From: Limanda limanda | Lineage: Eukaryota > Chordata > Actinopteri > Pleuronectiformes > Pleuronectidae | Assembly: GCF_963576545.1 (NCBI RefSeq) | Contig: NC_083647.1 | Location: 7,729,007-7,793,006 of the forward strand | DNA length: 64,000 bases | Direction: 5' to 3' | In this document: piece by piece, positions 26,301 through 36,827 of the stretch | Numbering within the stretch: the first letter of the stretch is position 1 | Layout: the number at the start of each line of letters is the position of its first letter | The notes under the pieces: model-generated | Seen by the model: only the letters and a program-made list of their open reading frames with translations | Told to the model about the DNA's origin: nothing | Databases searched by the model: none | Translations under genes and position numbers: made by a program

Positions 26301-29300
26301 ACCCAACGACGCTCTAACAGAGCTTCAGATGTCTGAGATTAGAGAAGCCACTGTAAGGACACAGCACTAAACCAAATAAGGCCTTTATGGTCAAGTGGCC
26401 GGACAGAGGACCTTAGACCTTGAGGAAATCCTTGAGAAAGGATCTTGAAGAAAACCTGCTCAAGCAAATAGCCAAGACAACGCCAGAGTGGCTTTTGTAT
26501 AGGTGTCTGATATCCAGTTGCAGCTTTAGAGTTACCCAAGAAAACATGAGGTTGTAATTGATACCAAAGGAGATTCTACAAAGTACTGAACTAAGAGTCC
26601 AAATACGTTTGTATATAACAGATTACAGTTTTTGTTTTTTTAAGAAAGTCTCTGAAAACATGTTCTTACCTGATCGTCACAGGTTATTGAGAAAATGTTA
26701 ACTGTATTAATTTTGGTTTTAGTAGTATAATATGAACAATGATGAACAGTAATAACAATGAACTTGAAGACTAACTGCTAACTCTCTTTCTATCTTTCAA
26801 CCAGTGCTCTGGGAGGCTCCTCTGCACTTCATATCCCAGCATTCCCCGGTGGAGGATGCCTAATTGACTATGTCCCTCAGGTGTGCCAGTTACTCACCAG
26901 CAAGGTAAAAGTGTTCGCTGTAGCTCACACACTGTTGTTAAATATGCTCTGTATGATGTGTCCCTGTCTTCCCCTCAAATAAGTCATTTAACCATTAGCT
27001 TTGGGTTTTTTTTATTACTTCACATTCATTTGCAACATCTCATGTCTTGATATTTTGATTAAGAGCAATATTCTTTACCCTCCATGTGAGTGTGTGACAG
27101 GTATGTGAATTATTTATTGCATATTTGTAAGCGTTGGTGCAGGAAGGCATGTGCCCATTGAGGGATGTGTCTGGTAATGTGAGTATGTGCACTCAAGCAT
27201 GTGTGTATCTGGCCTGTGCCATCGTGGGCGTACTGGCCGACCTCCATAGGCTGTCTGAGCGCTCCCTGGCCTCCGCAGGTTGACAGGTAGATATGCGGTG
27301 TAGACACATTGTAATGCCACTTCCCTCGGGAGAATTGCCCATCCCCCACAGTCTCCCATACACACACGCAGATACCCGCCATCTCTCCCTATTCACCTGG
27401 ACTCTGACCAGCATACTCGGCGTGTCTGGAACACTCGTGTCCCTGGCTGACCTCAATGTCGCTGATTGTTTAAGTCCACCAGTGTCAGAGCGGCTCCCTC
27501 CACGTCCCTGAAAGAGCCCCAGCTTGTGTTTGGAAAGGCATGTTGAAAACCAGAGTCAATAACAGATACAGGCAGCATGACACAGAGGAGAAGGAGTTGT
27601 TTGCGCATCATGTTACCACCAGAGAGCAAGTGCAAATTCACTTGCTCTCTGGTGGTGACATCTACAACCCACATCACTCATCAGTCCAGCATTGATTTCG
27701 AGGTGGGCCACTGGCTCCTTTCAGCAAGTGCAATCAGTGCTATACAATATGCTGTAGCATTGTGAATCATCAGAATCTCGAGTGTATCAGTGCAGCTAAA
27801 AGTGAGAAGCACTCTATATTTGAGATTGATAGAAAAAGTGTTTGCCTTTTAGAAATGCCCTTTCCATACGGTATCGCTCATCGAATCATTGATATGGCAA
27901 CGGATTGGCACTTCAGGTCACCATGAAGCTGTCATTGTTGTACATCATACCTGGATCTTAAACTGTTATTTGTCAATTGTTGTTGCCTCATATTTAGCAA
28001 GCAGAAACACACTAAAAGAAATAGTATCACTTGTATAGCATGAAGTATAATTTTTTTTTAACAAGAGTAACCTGAGCTTTGCCAGAATACGCAGAGGTAC
28101 AGGAGCTGTAAGAGTAATAAAAGACACGGAGCGTTATTCAGCTTCCGCACATCTGATGTTGTGTAAGGTATTTATCAAATGAGGCTGAAGAACGGTAAAG
28201 GATAAGAGACATTCTAACATTCCTGGCAAACATGCATGCAGTCTGTGCAAGGACAGGCTGTGCAGTGTTTTTTTTATATCCATTTATCAGTTATTTCCTC
28301 CCACTTATTCCAGATGCTCTGATTGTTTTGACAGAACTCCTGCCACATACCTCAGCTGTGAGTGTTGTGGGTGACGGCGGCACCTGGCATCTGCATTACT
28401 CAAAAAATTACTCATGGAAATCAGCTTCAGAAGCTAATAGGCCCCTTGGGCATTTCAGTCCTCTCCTCTGCGTGTGATACATACATATATCATTTACTTG
28501 CTCACGACAAAGAATCAATCAATCAGACTTCATTGTCATACTTTCTTAGCTTGCAAGTCTTATTTCCTCAGTCAAAAATAGATAACGGATATTTTATCAG
28601 TCGCAAGAAAATTAAACTGATGCCAACAGTTTTCTCGTCCTAAACTCACCTTTGCACATTTTTTATAAACTGCAGTGCCTAGAACAAACTGACCTTTTTG
28701 GAATGGGCTGATTGATGGCCTGTGGTAATGCTGGTTTCAGATTTCTTTCTCAAACTGCAACCAGATTTTATATTCATTGTTTTTCATAAAAAGAAACAGA
28801 ATTTCATTGCATGCCGGCTCTTTCAGAGGTCTGTTCAGCAATCAACACCCTTGGACCCACCTTTTGAGGATGTAGACGATTCAGATCAGTCTGAAAATGC
28901 ACACTGATCAACCGACACTGCCTGCTACAGAGTGCTGGCTGCCTGTTTATTCAAATTGTATTAAATCGCAACAAATTTGACACTGCACTTTCTCAGGCTA
29001 TTAACAATACACATGCCAAGTGTGAAGCCGATTAAATTAACTGTTCTCAAGAGGTGTATTCCACAGTCAGACAGACCAAGATTGCTGGAATTATTAGATA
29101 GATTCCAGACCCTTTACCTTTTTCTATCATAATGTGGAGAATAGTTATAACTTGTAACCTTGTCATTAATCCATATGTAACTGTCAGACAGGGATTTCAG
29201 GATTTATTGATACAGGATTCATAATTGTCAAGAAAATTAGTCACTATGTTATCACTCCCCTACTTCTTTCAAATAAAATTATTTTGAGCTATTATTCTTT

Positions 29301-32300
29301 TATCCATTACGATTTTTCTCCACTGTTTCCTTTTAAACACCCTGTGTGTTAAGCTCATCAGATTCCCAAAGGCATTGATTTTTTAAATGAATTCATAGCG
29401 AGATATCAAATCAGCCACTCTCTATATTCTGAAAGCCGGGGGTGGTGTAAATGCGTATGTGACAAGAAGTGAGAAGAGATTTCTTAATCACACAGCAGGA
29501 AGCACTTTCAGCATTGTTGCATCACAGTCCCCACCGACACATGCACCAACACAAAAAAACGGATGCATGGGGCGAGGGAGTCATGGGTGTGGGCAGGTTG
29601 GAATACCTGCAGAGCAAGATCACCTGTCTTGCATCAATCAAGCCTCCAGGCAGCCAATAGGAGGACTTGGCTTCGAGTCACAGTGACAGCGGGGGCGGGA
29701 AATCCTCTCCCAGTATGGGTGTGAAAGTTCACTGATCCACAGTTCCCTTGAAAAAGGAGCACACACTGTCAGTTTAACCAAATAAAAAGCTTATTGAATA
29801 TGTAACCTTGTAGCTTTGTAGAAAAGCAAAATTTTGTGACCACTGTTCCATGAAAAGCATTAATCAACAGGAGGCGACTGTTTAAGAGCTCTGCAGAGAT
29901 GTCATACACTTTTCCTCTCTCACAACACACTGTCATTCAAACATGGTTAATGAGTAATCAGCACCATGTAGGAACCCAATACTGCCTGCAGCTCTATCTA
30001 TATATCCAGTCCTCAAGTGAACTGAATGTTTAGAGCAGGGAGAAATAATCTGTTACAGCAATACAGTACTATGTTATGCGTTATAGAGTCGCTGTCATCA
30101 TTATAAAATTGAAGTTGACCTCTTTCTGCAGACTGTTAAACTCCTTAACCTTCCAAAATGTAACCCTTTGTCCAAATTATCGCTGTAACTAAATAATAGT
30201 TTTAATAAGCACCTCAGTCATTCAGAACTGTAAAAGGATATGCAAATTTTGCATCCAGGTTCCTGTTGCATCACAATCTTAATGTTTGGTAATCTGCCTC
30301 TGATACACTATAAGAAACCCTGGCTTATGTATCATATTGTATCATAAAAACCTCTTTCACGGTAAACATCATCATATTATGTTATTGGTTGATAGAAACA
30401 TACCAGATCAAACCCTCCTTTTTAATATGACTCCTGCCAAATCTTTTATTGTATTTATTAAGATTCAGTTGTCAATATTTACTTGATATAAGCTTATTTT
30501 AGTGAAAGCCTTTATCATTTTCTCCCACTATTGGGGCGTATCTTACAACCAACGTTAAGTGATGGCAAAGCATGACATAACTGTCTTTGGTAGTTTCAGG
30601 TTGACACAGTTGTACTTTTCCGGCCCCACTTTGTTTAAACAACAAATGCCCTTGCACGCATCTGAACACCCACACCCATGGGTGTTCAAATGCGTGCAAG
30701 TTGGTCTTAAAATGAGGTGTGGTCAGGCTCATTGTTAATGCATTGCTTTCTAGAGGCTGCAGAGAGCGATTGTGTGATTGACCAACTAAAACCGGATCCT
30801 GGTTTGAAGTCATTGGCAAGTATTTCTCTGGTATTTTAAGGACACATTATCATGATATATATATATGACATGGTATAATGATCTCATATATGCAAGTGCA
30901 CAACATGTTACACACACACATGACCATTTCCTCTGCAGACAAGTGTTAAGTCCAGCATGGTGCCACTGCATCTGGCTGTGGGAATGGGTGATGACGTTTA
31001 GTTCATGTTCCACCCAAAACACACCTATGGTTCATTAAGAGATTAAGCAAATCCTTTTTGAGCCATGCCCCTGGTGCAGAAACACCTTTTTTTCTGCTGT
31101 TAAAATAGTAAGAGATTTGGACATGACGTAAAAGCACCTTGTGCTTGGATATTTAAATAGGGCCCATGGTGTCCTCACAGTTACAATCCTGAGATAAGCC
31201 ACAGATCCTGGCTAGCAGATAGCACAAAAGTCAACCACAAGTTCCATCTTAGCCATTATTCTATTGATAATAATTAGGTACTTTGGAAACAGTGGGATCT
31301 GCCACTTAGGATATCTGTCATTGTTAAGTTTAGTGCCAGGCACTTAGATTGTTCCTCCATGGTCTTAATGCTCCAAACAAATAAGAAGAGTGAGGAGAAA
31401 ACTGGCCCCTAGAACTATTTATCCATGTATTATCCATGAAGGTCGCGGGAGCCAATCCAAGATGACATTGGGCGAGATGCGTTGTACACTCATGATAGTT
31501 TGCTAGTCTTTGGAGTGTGGGAGGAAGTCCATTGGACACGAGGAGACTCCACACATAAAGACCCCGGTCGATTCAAACCAGGAACCTTCTTGTACATTAC
31601 TGCATATTGGGCTCATTAATCATATAGTCTGGATATCTACTTTTTCTGTTTACAGTAATCGGCCATGTGTTCCAGAGACATAGCCTCAGTTTGAGCACTA
31701 GTCTAAAGAGTCACCTTCATGGCTGACTGACTGACCTCAGGCCTTCTCACCTGCCTGGGATGCTCAGCGGTGAAGGGAGCCCTTAGCTTCTCCTCTTTGG
31801 ATAATCATTAATCACTCATCAACAGGCACTAAAGACATGACGGGGGATACATTTTGAATATGTATCTAACTGTTTGAATTCACACTCATTAATGTATTAG
31901 TCGTCTCTGTATATGCTCTATTGCATCACAGTAATAACTCCAGCTGGGAAATTCCTGTATGGGGAAATGTTATGATACCATCACAGATAAGGAGCAGTTG
32001 CGTTGGTGTCTTATCATTGTAGACAATACAAAAATGTTGATACAGACGAACACAGTTTTTCTTGTTTTCTAAGCAGGCTACTCAACGTGCATGTAGCGCA
32101 GAACACATTTGCAAGATTTAAAGTGATAGTTCACCAAAAAAATGTAATCCACTCATTATCTGCTCACCACTGTGCCGATGGAGGGGTGGGGTCCACAAAG
32201 TGGACAGACAATGTTATCTGAAGAAGAGGTCACTTTAATTGTATTGGATTCGGGTAAAATGCCGTTAACCCCTGAGACTCCAAACGTGTTTTGTGGACTC

Positions 32301-35300
32301 AAACACTTCACCCATCCCTCCATCGGCACAGTGGTGGATAGATAATGACTGCATTTTATTTTTCTGTGAAGTATGAAAAAATGCTACATTGAGGCTTTAA
32401 TCAAAAATATGGAGCAAAATGTGGGAAAATGTTGTACAATTAACACTGTACCCTGAGCAGACCGTCTTTTCTCATTGCATTTGACAGACTCTATGGTAGA
32501 GCTTTTAACACCAGCTTATTTGGCTGTCAAGTGGTAAGCTAAAGACTTTGTACTTCTGTGACATTTAAATTCGACCCGCACAAAGGCTGGATGTAATACT
32601 GCTTTTGTTACTCTGAGCCGTCTGGTTTTAAAGTGAAAGCAACCATTAAAACGTTCACCTCTGTCAATGCTCTCTTCCTGCCAAGGCATTGTTTACATTC
32701 TGGGTAGGTTCAGTCAGAAAGCCTCTCTGCTGGCATCACACAGTGCCAGAGTGAGACAGACAGAGACTGAGTTCAGGGCAACAAAGACCCTGAAACCACG
32801 AGGACGGGTGAAAATAAATCAAACCATATTCTAACCATTAATCTCTATTCCTGTGTTTCCAGTAACTTGTCAAAATCTTAAAAAAATCGGTTGCAGCTGT
32901 GATGACCCTTTCCAAAAGGTTCACTAGCTGCCCAAAAATGTTCTATTTTATCATTATAATCATCAAGATGTTAAATTATTGTGGTTTGATAGTATGTACC
33001 AACAACTACTTTTATTAATAATCAAATTTAATAGATGGGAATATATATATTTGAGAATACAGTGTGGTGTTTGTTTGTTAGTTATGTTTTTGTTTTGTCT
33101 GTGTTAGCTAGCAGGTTTACACAAAAACAACTGGAAGGATTACCACGATACTTGGTGGAATGATGTGTTATATGTCGGGAAAGAGCTCAATACATTTTGG
33201 TGTGGATCCAGGAATTCCCCATCTCCGAAGAATTCATTAAATCTATGGCGGTAGCAGGGGTGCCTGCACAAAAGTGAACGTCTCCGTCTTGAAAGATACG
33301 TTCTTACATGAGACAGCGATATGCACGGCATGCCACTTGCAGGCAAGCACACAACTGCAGCTGAAAATATGAGGTCTGACTTTCTGCGTGGACTGTAACA
33401 ACTTTATGGACGATAACATGAGCAAGCGTGCTGCAAACAGTGTTCAAATAGTGCTGCACACAGCTATACAATGCAGCAACAGAGCTAAACACCAACTTAA
33501 AGATCTCTCATGATAAAATGAAAAGTGTTGTTTTTGTTTGGTTCGTTATGAAACTGGGGCAGGACAAAATACAATATATGTCTGTTATGTGTGTTTGTTT
33601 TAGTTTGTTAGTTAGTTAGTAGGGTAACACTACAGGACAGATTACCATGATACTAAGTGGAAGGATACAAAAGAGTCGGCGAAGACCTCAAAAATAGTCA
33701 CGATCTATTAAACTTAAATGTGGATTCATGAGGAGACTGTTGGGTCTTGGCTGTGTTGTGTGCTCTACAGAACGCCATTCTAGTTTCAGTTTATTTCTAC
33801 ATGGGTAAAATTGTGCTTATCTTGAACCAACCTGATTATTCATCATCTCACTTCAAATAAAAGGATTTGCAATGAATGATCTAGTCACATTTCTGTTGAG
33901 CTCTTGTCTGACATCTACTGTGGCTCCTCAAAACATCGTGTACATTTTTGTGGCTGCGTTTCACATCTTTCTTCTGGTATGGTTTTCATGTAAAACTTTC
34001 TCATGTGACATGTTTAGTGTTGGATCCTGTTCGTGGTAGAAAAATCTGTTACACATTTGCAGACACGCTTTAATATATAATGTGTTGGCAGCATAATAAA
34101 CACTTGCCTGTATTTCAACGCACTCTGTGAACCCATTGGTACATTGTGAACTGCAGCATAGACCTTTGGTTCACATGTATATACAATGCATACTCAGATC
34201 TGGGTGTGCCACTGATAGGATTTGAATATATAATGGCTCTGACCAGATATACAATGTCTTTGAGAATCATTTTTAAATTCACAAACTTAAACATCGAGTT
34301 TGTTTTAGATATACCCTATACCTTATTTACCTCTCTTTCCCTGATATATATGAGCTCCCCTAAGTCTCTACTCATGTTAACGTGTTGTTTAATTTTTCTC
34401 CATTTAGTGCACTAACACTTCCTCTTTTCTCTCTATAGGTCCAATATGTCATCCAAGGCTATCACAAGAGAAGAGAGTACATCGCTGCCTTCCTCAGCCA
34501 CTTCGGAATGTGAGTGAACCATCGAAGGCCACGCTCTCCACCAACATAATCACAACACATAAGCTCTATAAACTGATTCTGCATGTGAATATACAGAATC
34601 TGTTGGCAAGGGCCACGATTTTGGGTCTGGAAGCCTAATGGTTCCTGTTTCTTGTTTGAGCAGGCTTCCGTTTGCCGCAGGTAAACACTCCATGTGGAGA
34701 GGAAAATAGGCTTTTTTGATTTATCTGCGTTCATATGGAGATATCTTTCCATAGAGATTAGACAATATATCGTCTGGATCTAGAACACATACAAAAATAT
34801 GGCTGTTTGGGTTTTGTGTGGGGAAACGTTCAACATCTATGATGTAGACAGAAACTAGTCCGACTGCACGGCAAACAGAGGGGTAGAGTCCTGGCCCAGA
34901 TATCTGCTGCCTATGCTGGAAGCCCCAAAATATTGTCCGTTCCTCCTAGAGGCGGATTCGACGTCAATAGGCTCTGAGATTGACAACACGGTTGTAATTT
35001 CCTATGTCTTTTTACCAAAGAGGTGTTAAATGAGACCAAATGACAGAAATTGCTATGTGTGTGTTGCAGGGGGGTGGTGGAGTACGATGCCGAGGGATTC
35101 ACAAAGCTCACCCTGCTACTCATGTGGAAAGACTTTTGCTTCCTAGTTCACGGTAGGAGAAGTCACAATCACAAGTCACAATCACATTGATTCTGATCGA
35201 TCTTGATCGATGAAGTTAAATATAACAATCCTCGATTTCTCTTTCTCCGTCTATACGTTTCTGTCTCTCTGTTCCTTTGCTCTTTGTAGTGGATCTCCCG

Positions 35301-36827
35301 CTGTACTTCCCTAGGGACCAGCCTACCCTCACCTTCCAGTCCGTTTACCACTTCACCAACAGCGGTCAGCTGTATTCTCAGGTGCAGAAGGCGTATCCCT
35401 ACAGCCCACGCTGGGACGGCAACGAGATGGCCAAGAGGGCAAAGTAAGTAGAGTCTGATACGATAACAATTCCTGCATTTTGGAAGTTAGACCATTTCAT
35501 TTTTGGATTTAATGTGTTCATTTTAAACCCAACAGAAGGCCATAAAAGGCTCTGTTCCTCACAAAGCCTTTTGCAGTTATGGAATATCCTTGCTCATGAT
35601 AGTATTTCTAATAAAGGCATATTTATCATGCATTCATTGTTTACCAGAATGAATATGCATTAGACACAGAATAACAGAGTAGGACCTTTTTGTGTGGACT
35701 ATGCAGCACATGAACTGTGTTGATTTTCACAGCTTTGATTCCACCCTCAGTACACATTAACTGCCCTCACCCTACTAGAGTAAAGCTAGGCGTTGTCTGA
35801 GGAGTGAGCACAGCCTGTTCCTGGCACGAGTGACTTCAGTCAACACATTATCTGTTTTACTCACATACCTCTTTCTCATCTTACCTTCTCATCATACTAG
35901 GCTTAAATGTCAATGAAACTCTTTAAATTCAGTCTGTCTGTTGGTCCATGGATTTGTCTTCAAGTTTGGCTTTGTAAAGGTTGTTTCAAGCAAAAAAAGA
36001 ACTAAGAACTAACAAATAGTTTTTTTTAACAATATTAGCTGTTTTCAGACATAAATAAATAGACTTTTCCTTTCACTTACGAAGAATGCAGCAGGAGAGT
36101 GTTTCGGGTCAGACGCGTTCACAACAGCAGGAAAACATACGAACACATTCTGGCGAAGGGGGGGGGCACCTGTAGGCAGTAGATGCTCCGGAAATCACAT
36201 TTACACGGGTGTCGGCCTTAACTGCCAAAAGCTGTGGAATCACGTTGTCTGTGTGACCTGTTTATCTGTGTCATCTACGTATATGACACCTCTTCTTCAT
36301 CCTGAGATATTTGAATGGTTCCAGATTTTCCTACTTGGCTCGGGCATTGGCGTTCACACATACAGCCCCTCTGGAAAATTTCTGGCAAAATGTCTTGAAT
36401 TCAGCGTGTGTTCGATAGAAGCTATGGTGACTTTAGTGGAAACTTGTAAGGTAAATCATTGTATATCTCAGTGTTGAGACTGGAGCGCACTAACACACAA
36501 ACCTCAATACGTACAGTATGTTTTTCTTGTTTTCATCCTTGAGAGTTTAACACTGAGACGTACAGCATCTCATGTATATTTGTAGTTTAACAAGTACAAG
36601 ACGTTCTGAGTTTCATCTGCGCTCTGATACACACTGGAAGCGAGACTGACGCGGGGACTTTGTTTGACGTTTTGAAGCAGCTGAAACTCAGTTGTTGTCA
36701 CATTTTCATTTGCTCACCCACCTCCGTCCCCCCCCTCTCTCTCTCTCCCTGTCTCCCACCCAGAGCGTACTTCAAGAGCTTCATCCCGCAGTTCCAAGAG
36801 GGAGCCTTCGCCACCGGAAAGCTGTAG
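12321..36827 (+). CDS. babam2: babam2 (BRE/BRCC45), 3' half, six coding exons
   Basis: BABAM2 is a non-catalytic scaffold of the BRCA1-A complex (nucleus, DNA double-strand breaks) and the BRISC complex (cytoplasm). It bridges the K63-specific deubiquitinase BRCC36 and BABAM1. Joining 12321-12430, 26805-26904, 34439-34509, 35070-35152, 35290-35443 and 36764-36827 gives 582 bp, or 193 residues plus TAG. All junctions are GT-AG and the frame holds throughout. The product matches the C-terminal half of vertebrate BRE as I remember it, with landmarks [71 protein letters not shown] and a GKL end. Human BRE has 383 residues, so about 190 N-terminal residues lie left of the window. The part seen includes the C-terminal UEV-like domain (about 275-364 in human numbering). 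A methionine sits at the codon split by the 34509/35070 junction, where I recall threonine in human. Identity is very secure; no frameshift or early stop is seen. Confidence 0.97.
13152..13218. repeat. Imperfect (GT)n microsatellite
   Basis: An alternating GT tract with GC and CTT interruptions. Open frames on both strands across it are artefacts of the dinucleotide repeat. Confidence 0.95.
13538..13607. repeat. (GT)n followed by (GA)n compound microsatellite
   Basis: A GT tract (13542-13563 approximately) passes directly into a GA-rich tract (13570-13607). This is simple-sequence DNA and not coding. Confidence 0.92.
13882..13920 (+). repeat. Short hairpin: 12-bp perfect stem, 7-nt loop
   Basis: AAACGTGGACTG (13886-13897) and CAGTCCACGTTT (13905-13916) are exact reverse complements around a 7-nt loop. 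Beyond one A.G mismatch, GTG (13882-13884) pairs with CAC (13918-13920). It is intronic and transcribed in sense with babam2. Function is unknown. Confidence 0.9.
16330..16610. mobile_element. Decayed interspersed repeat, family 1 copy A
   Basis: It shares blocks with a second copy near 33240-33515. Examples are AACTGCAGCTGAAA, TCTGCGTGGAC, TTTATGGAC, GAGC followed by GTGCTG, and AATAGCGCTGCACA versus AATAGTGCTGCACA. The common order and spacing show that the two copies are homologous. No terminal repeats or coding capacity are clear. It is probably a non-autonomous DNA element; boundaries are approximate. Confidence 0.6.
18430..18930. mobile_element. Decayed MITE, family 2 copy A
   Basis: The block is rich in GAACCAAA/TTTGGTTTG-type words and contains GTTTGGACTTTC and AACAATAGAAGAAG. 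The same words recur in the same order at 45825-46035. This is typical of short teleost DNA-transposon relics. It has no coding capacity and the edges are estimated. Confidence 0.6.
19009..19266 (+). pseudogene. LINE retrotransposon reverse-transcriptase C-terminal remnant
   Basis: In the frame beginning at 19009 the translation resembles the region after the reverse-transcriptase palm of fish LINEs. It reads [20 protein letters not shown] and then [13 protein letters not shown], and a second part has [19 protein letters not shown]. In intact elements the matching pattern is YLG..DNKL, then Y.K..QRL..LR.L, then a stretch before the 3' UTR. Stops interrupt the frame at 19015-19017 and 19156-19158, so it is dead. 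The subfamily (L2/CR1-like or related) is not certain. It follows directly on the family 2 MITE, suggesting nested or adjacent insertions. Confidence 0.6.
20714..20750. repeat. (GT)n microsatellite
   Basis: Near-perfect GT repeat with one TTT interruption, followed by a short CA tract (20756-20763), so the region is weakly self-complementary. Confidence 0.93.
22261..22650. repeat. Teleost interspersed repeat
   Basis: It opens with ATCAATCAATGAAACTTAAT, then TTTTATAGC and a phrase around CAAGGTGCTTCACA. It ends with a purine-rich AGGCCAAAGAGGTTTGGAGC block and CAAACTGTTGCAG. This layout is a familiar high-copy repeat in fish genomes (SINE/LINE-tail-like). The assignment rests on pattern memory, not a search. 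A related tail appears at 49260-49560. Confidence 0.5.
23288..23339. repeat. (CA)26 microsatellite
   Basis: Uninterrupted AC dinucleotides for 52 bases, followed by degenerate CA/CAAA repeats to about 23362. Confidence 0.97.
26805..26904 (+). CDS. babam2: babam2 coding exon B
   Basis: The acceptor ends in caaccag. The first T completes the split histidine codon. The exon encodes [20 protein letters not shown] and then [13 protein letters not shown], ending in phase 0 before gtaaaa. It sits between introns of 14.4 kb and 7.5 kb. Confidence 0.97.
27611..27660 (+). repeat. Near-perfect hairpin, 22-bp arms, 6-nt loop
   Basis: The arms are 27611-27632 and 27639-27660, with loop CAAATT. All 22 positions pair; one is a T.G wobble at the fourth pair and 18 consecutive pairs next to the loop are Watson-Crick. 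ACCACCAGAGAGCAAGTG is the core of the left arm. Flanks beyond one further A-T pair do not match. In the babam2 sense transcript it folds into a stable stem-loop. The stem is shorter than the roughly 33 bp a canonical Drosha substrate needs. Confidence 0.93.
30651..30700 (+). repeat. Near-perfect hairpin, 22-bp arms, 6-nt loop
   Basis: The arms are 30651-30672 and 30679-30700, with loop CACCCA. Twenty-one of 22 positions pair; the exception is a C.A mismatch at 30662. The flanks do not pair. The geometry equals that of the hairpin at 27611-27660 but the sequence is unrelated. Just upstream, TTGTTTAAACAA (30631-30642) is a separate 12-bp palindrome. Confidence 0.93.
31395..31595 (+). repeat. 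Teleost interspersed repeat fragment
   Basis: It contains GGTCGCGGGAGCCAATCC, GGGCGAGATGCG, TTTGGAGTGTGGGAGGAAG and a GACTCCACACA..AAGACCCCGG..GATTCAAACCAGGAACC run. These phrases in this order are the signature of a very common fish repeat. It is truncated and diverged. Named from pattern memory only. Confidence 0.65.
32118..32375. mobile_element. Foldback MITE with long inverted arms
   Basis: The left end has AAAGTGATAGTTCACCAAAA followed by CACTCATTATCTGCTCACCA and CTGTGCCGATGGAGGG. The right end has CCCTCCATCGGCACAG, then TGGTGGATAGATAATGA and TTTCTGTGAA near 32370. The arms (about 32119-32187 and 32312-32374) are imperfect reverse complements around a 124-bp unique centre. AAAGTGATAGTTCACC is a common MITE end in fish. 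No transposase is encoded. Confidence 0.75.
33230..33515. mobile_element. Decayed interspersed repeat, family 1 copy B
   Basis: Homologous to 16330-16610. It shares GGCGGTAGCAGGGGTGCCTG (copy A: GCGGTATTGGGAGTGCATG), ACAACTGCAGCTGAAAATAT, TTTCTGCGTGGACTGTAACA and AAATAGTGCTGCACA. Boundaries are approximate and no coding capacity is seen. Confidence 0.6.
34439..34509 (+). CDS. babam2: babam2 coding exon C
   Basis: The acceptor is ctctctatag. The 71-bp exon encodes [20 protein letters not shown] and then HFG, plus the first two bases (AT) of the next codon. The donor is gtgagt. The basic YHKRREYI stretch is a clear BRE landmark. Confidence 0.97.
34510..35069 (+). other. babam2: babam2 intron between exons C and D
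   Basis: A 560-bp intron with GTGAGT donor and TTGCAG acceptor. I see nothing else in it; open frames here are not conserved-looking. Confidence 0.85.
35070..35152 (+). CDS. babam2: babam2 coding exon D
   Basis: The acceptor is gtgttgcag. The first G completes ATG (methionine) with the previous exon. It encodes [20 protein letters not shown] and then DFCFLVH. It ends with one base of the next codon before gtagga. This is the start of the C-terminal UEV-like domain. Confidence 0.97.
35290..35443 (+). CDS. babam2: babam2 coding exon E
   Basis: The acceptor is tctttgtag. It encodes [40 protein letters not shown] and [11 protein letters not shown], and ends with AA of a lysine codon before gtaagt. 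The intron before it is only 137 bp. This is the core of the C-terminal UEV-like domain. Confidence 0.97.
35444..36763 (+). other. babam2: babam2 last intron
   Basis: The donor is gtaagt and the acceptor is preceded by a CT-rich tract (36724-36760). A family 3 MITE copy occupies about 36043-36430. The remainder is unique. Confidence 0.85.
36043..36430. mobile_element. Decayed MITE, family 3 copy A
   Basis: The left end is AGCTGTTTTCAGACATAAAT. Internal words shared with the copies at 46605-46985 and 54238-54572 include GTTTATCTGTGTCATCTACG and ACAGCCCCTCTGGAAAATTT. The right end (TTCGATAGAAGCT) is a degenerate inverted match to the left end. It is non-coding and hAT-like in style, inferred only. 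Confidence 0.65.
36764..36827 (+). CDS. babam2: babam2 terminal coding exon with stop
   Basis: A strong pyrimidine tract (36724-36760) precedes cccacccag. The exon completes lysine, then encodes [20 protein letters not shown] and stops at TAG (36825-36827). Length and sequence match the end of vertebrate BRE. Confidence 0.97.

Larger units (their letters stand above)
12431..26804 (+). other. babam2: babam2 intron between exons A and B (14.4 kb)
   Basis: It contains GT/GA microsatellites (13152-13218, 13538-13607, 20714-20750, 23288-23339), a hairpin (13882-13920), pyrimidine/purine-skewed blocks (about 17070-17290 and 17440-17700), decayed MITE copies (about 16330-16610 and 18430-18930), a LINE remnant (about 19009-19266) and a common teleost interspersed repeat (about 22261-22650). 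The stretch 23950-26800 is mostly unique sequence. I see no other gene; open frames over the repeats are low-complexity artefacts. Confidence 0.8.
26905..34438 (+). other. babam2: babam2 intron between exons B and C (7.5 kb)
   Basis: It holds two 22-bp-arm hairpins (27611-27660, 30651-30700), a fish interspersed repeat (about 31395-31595), a foldback MITE (32118-32375) and copy B of repeat family 1 (about 33230-33515). The rest is AT-rich unique sequence. No exon of another gene is recognised. Confidence 0.8.
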
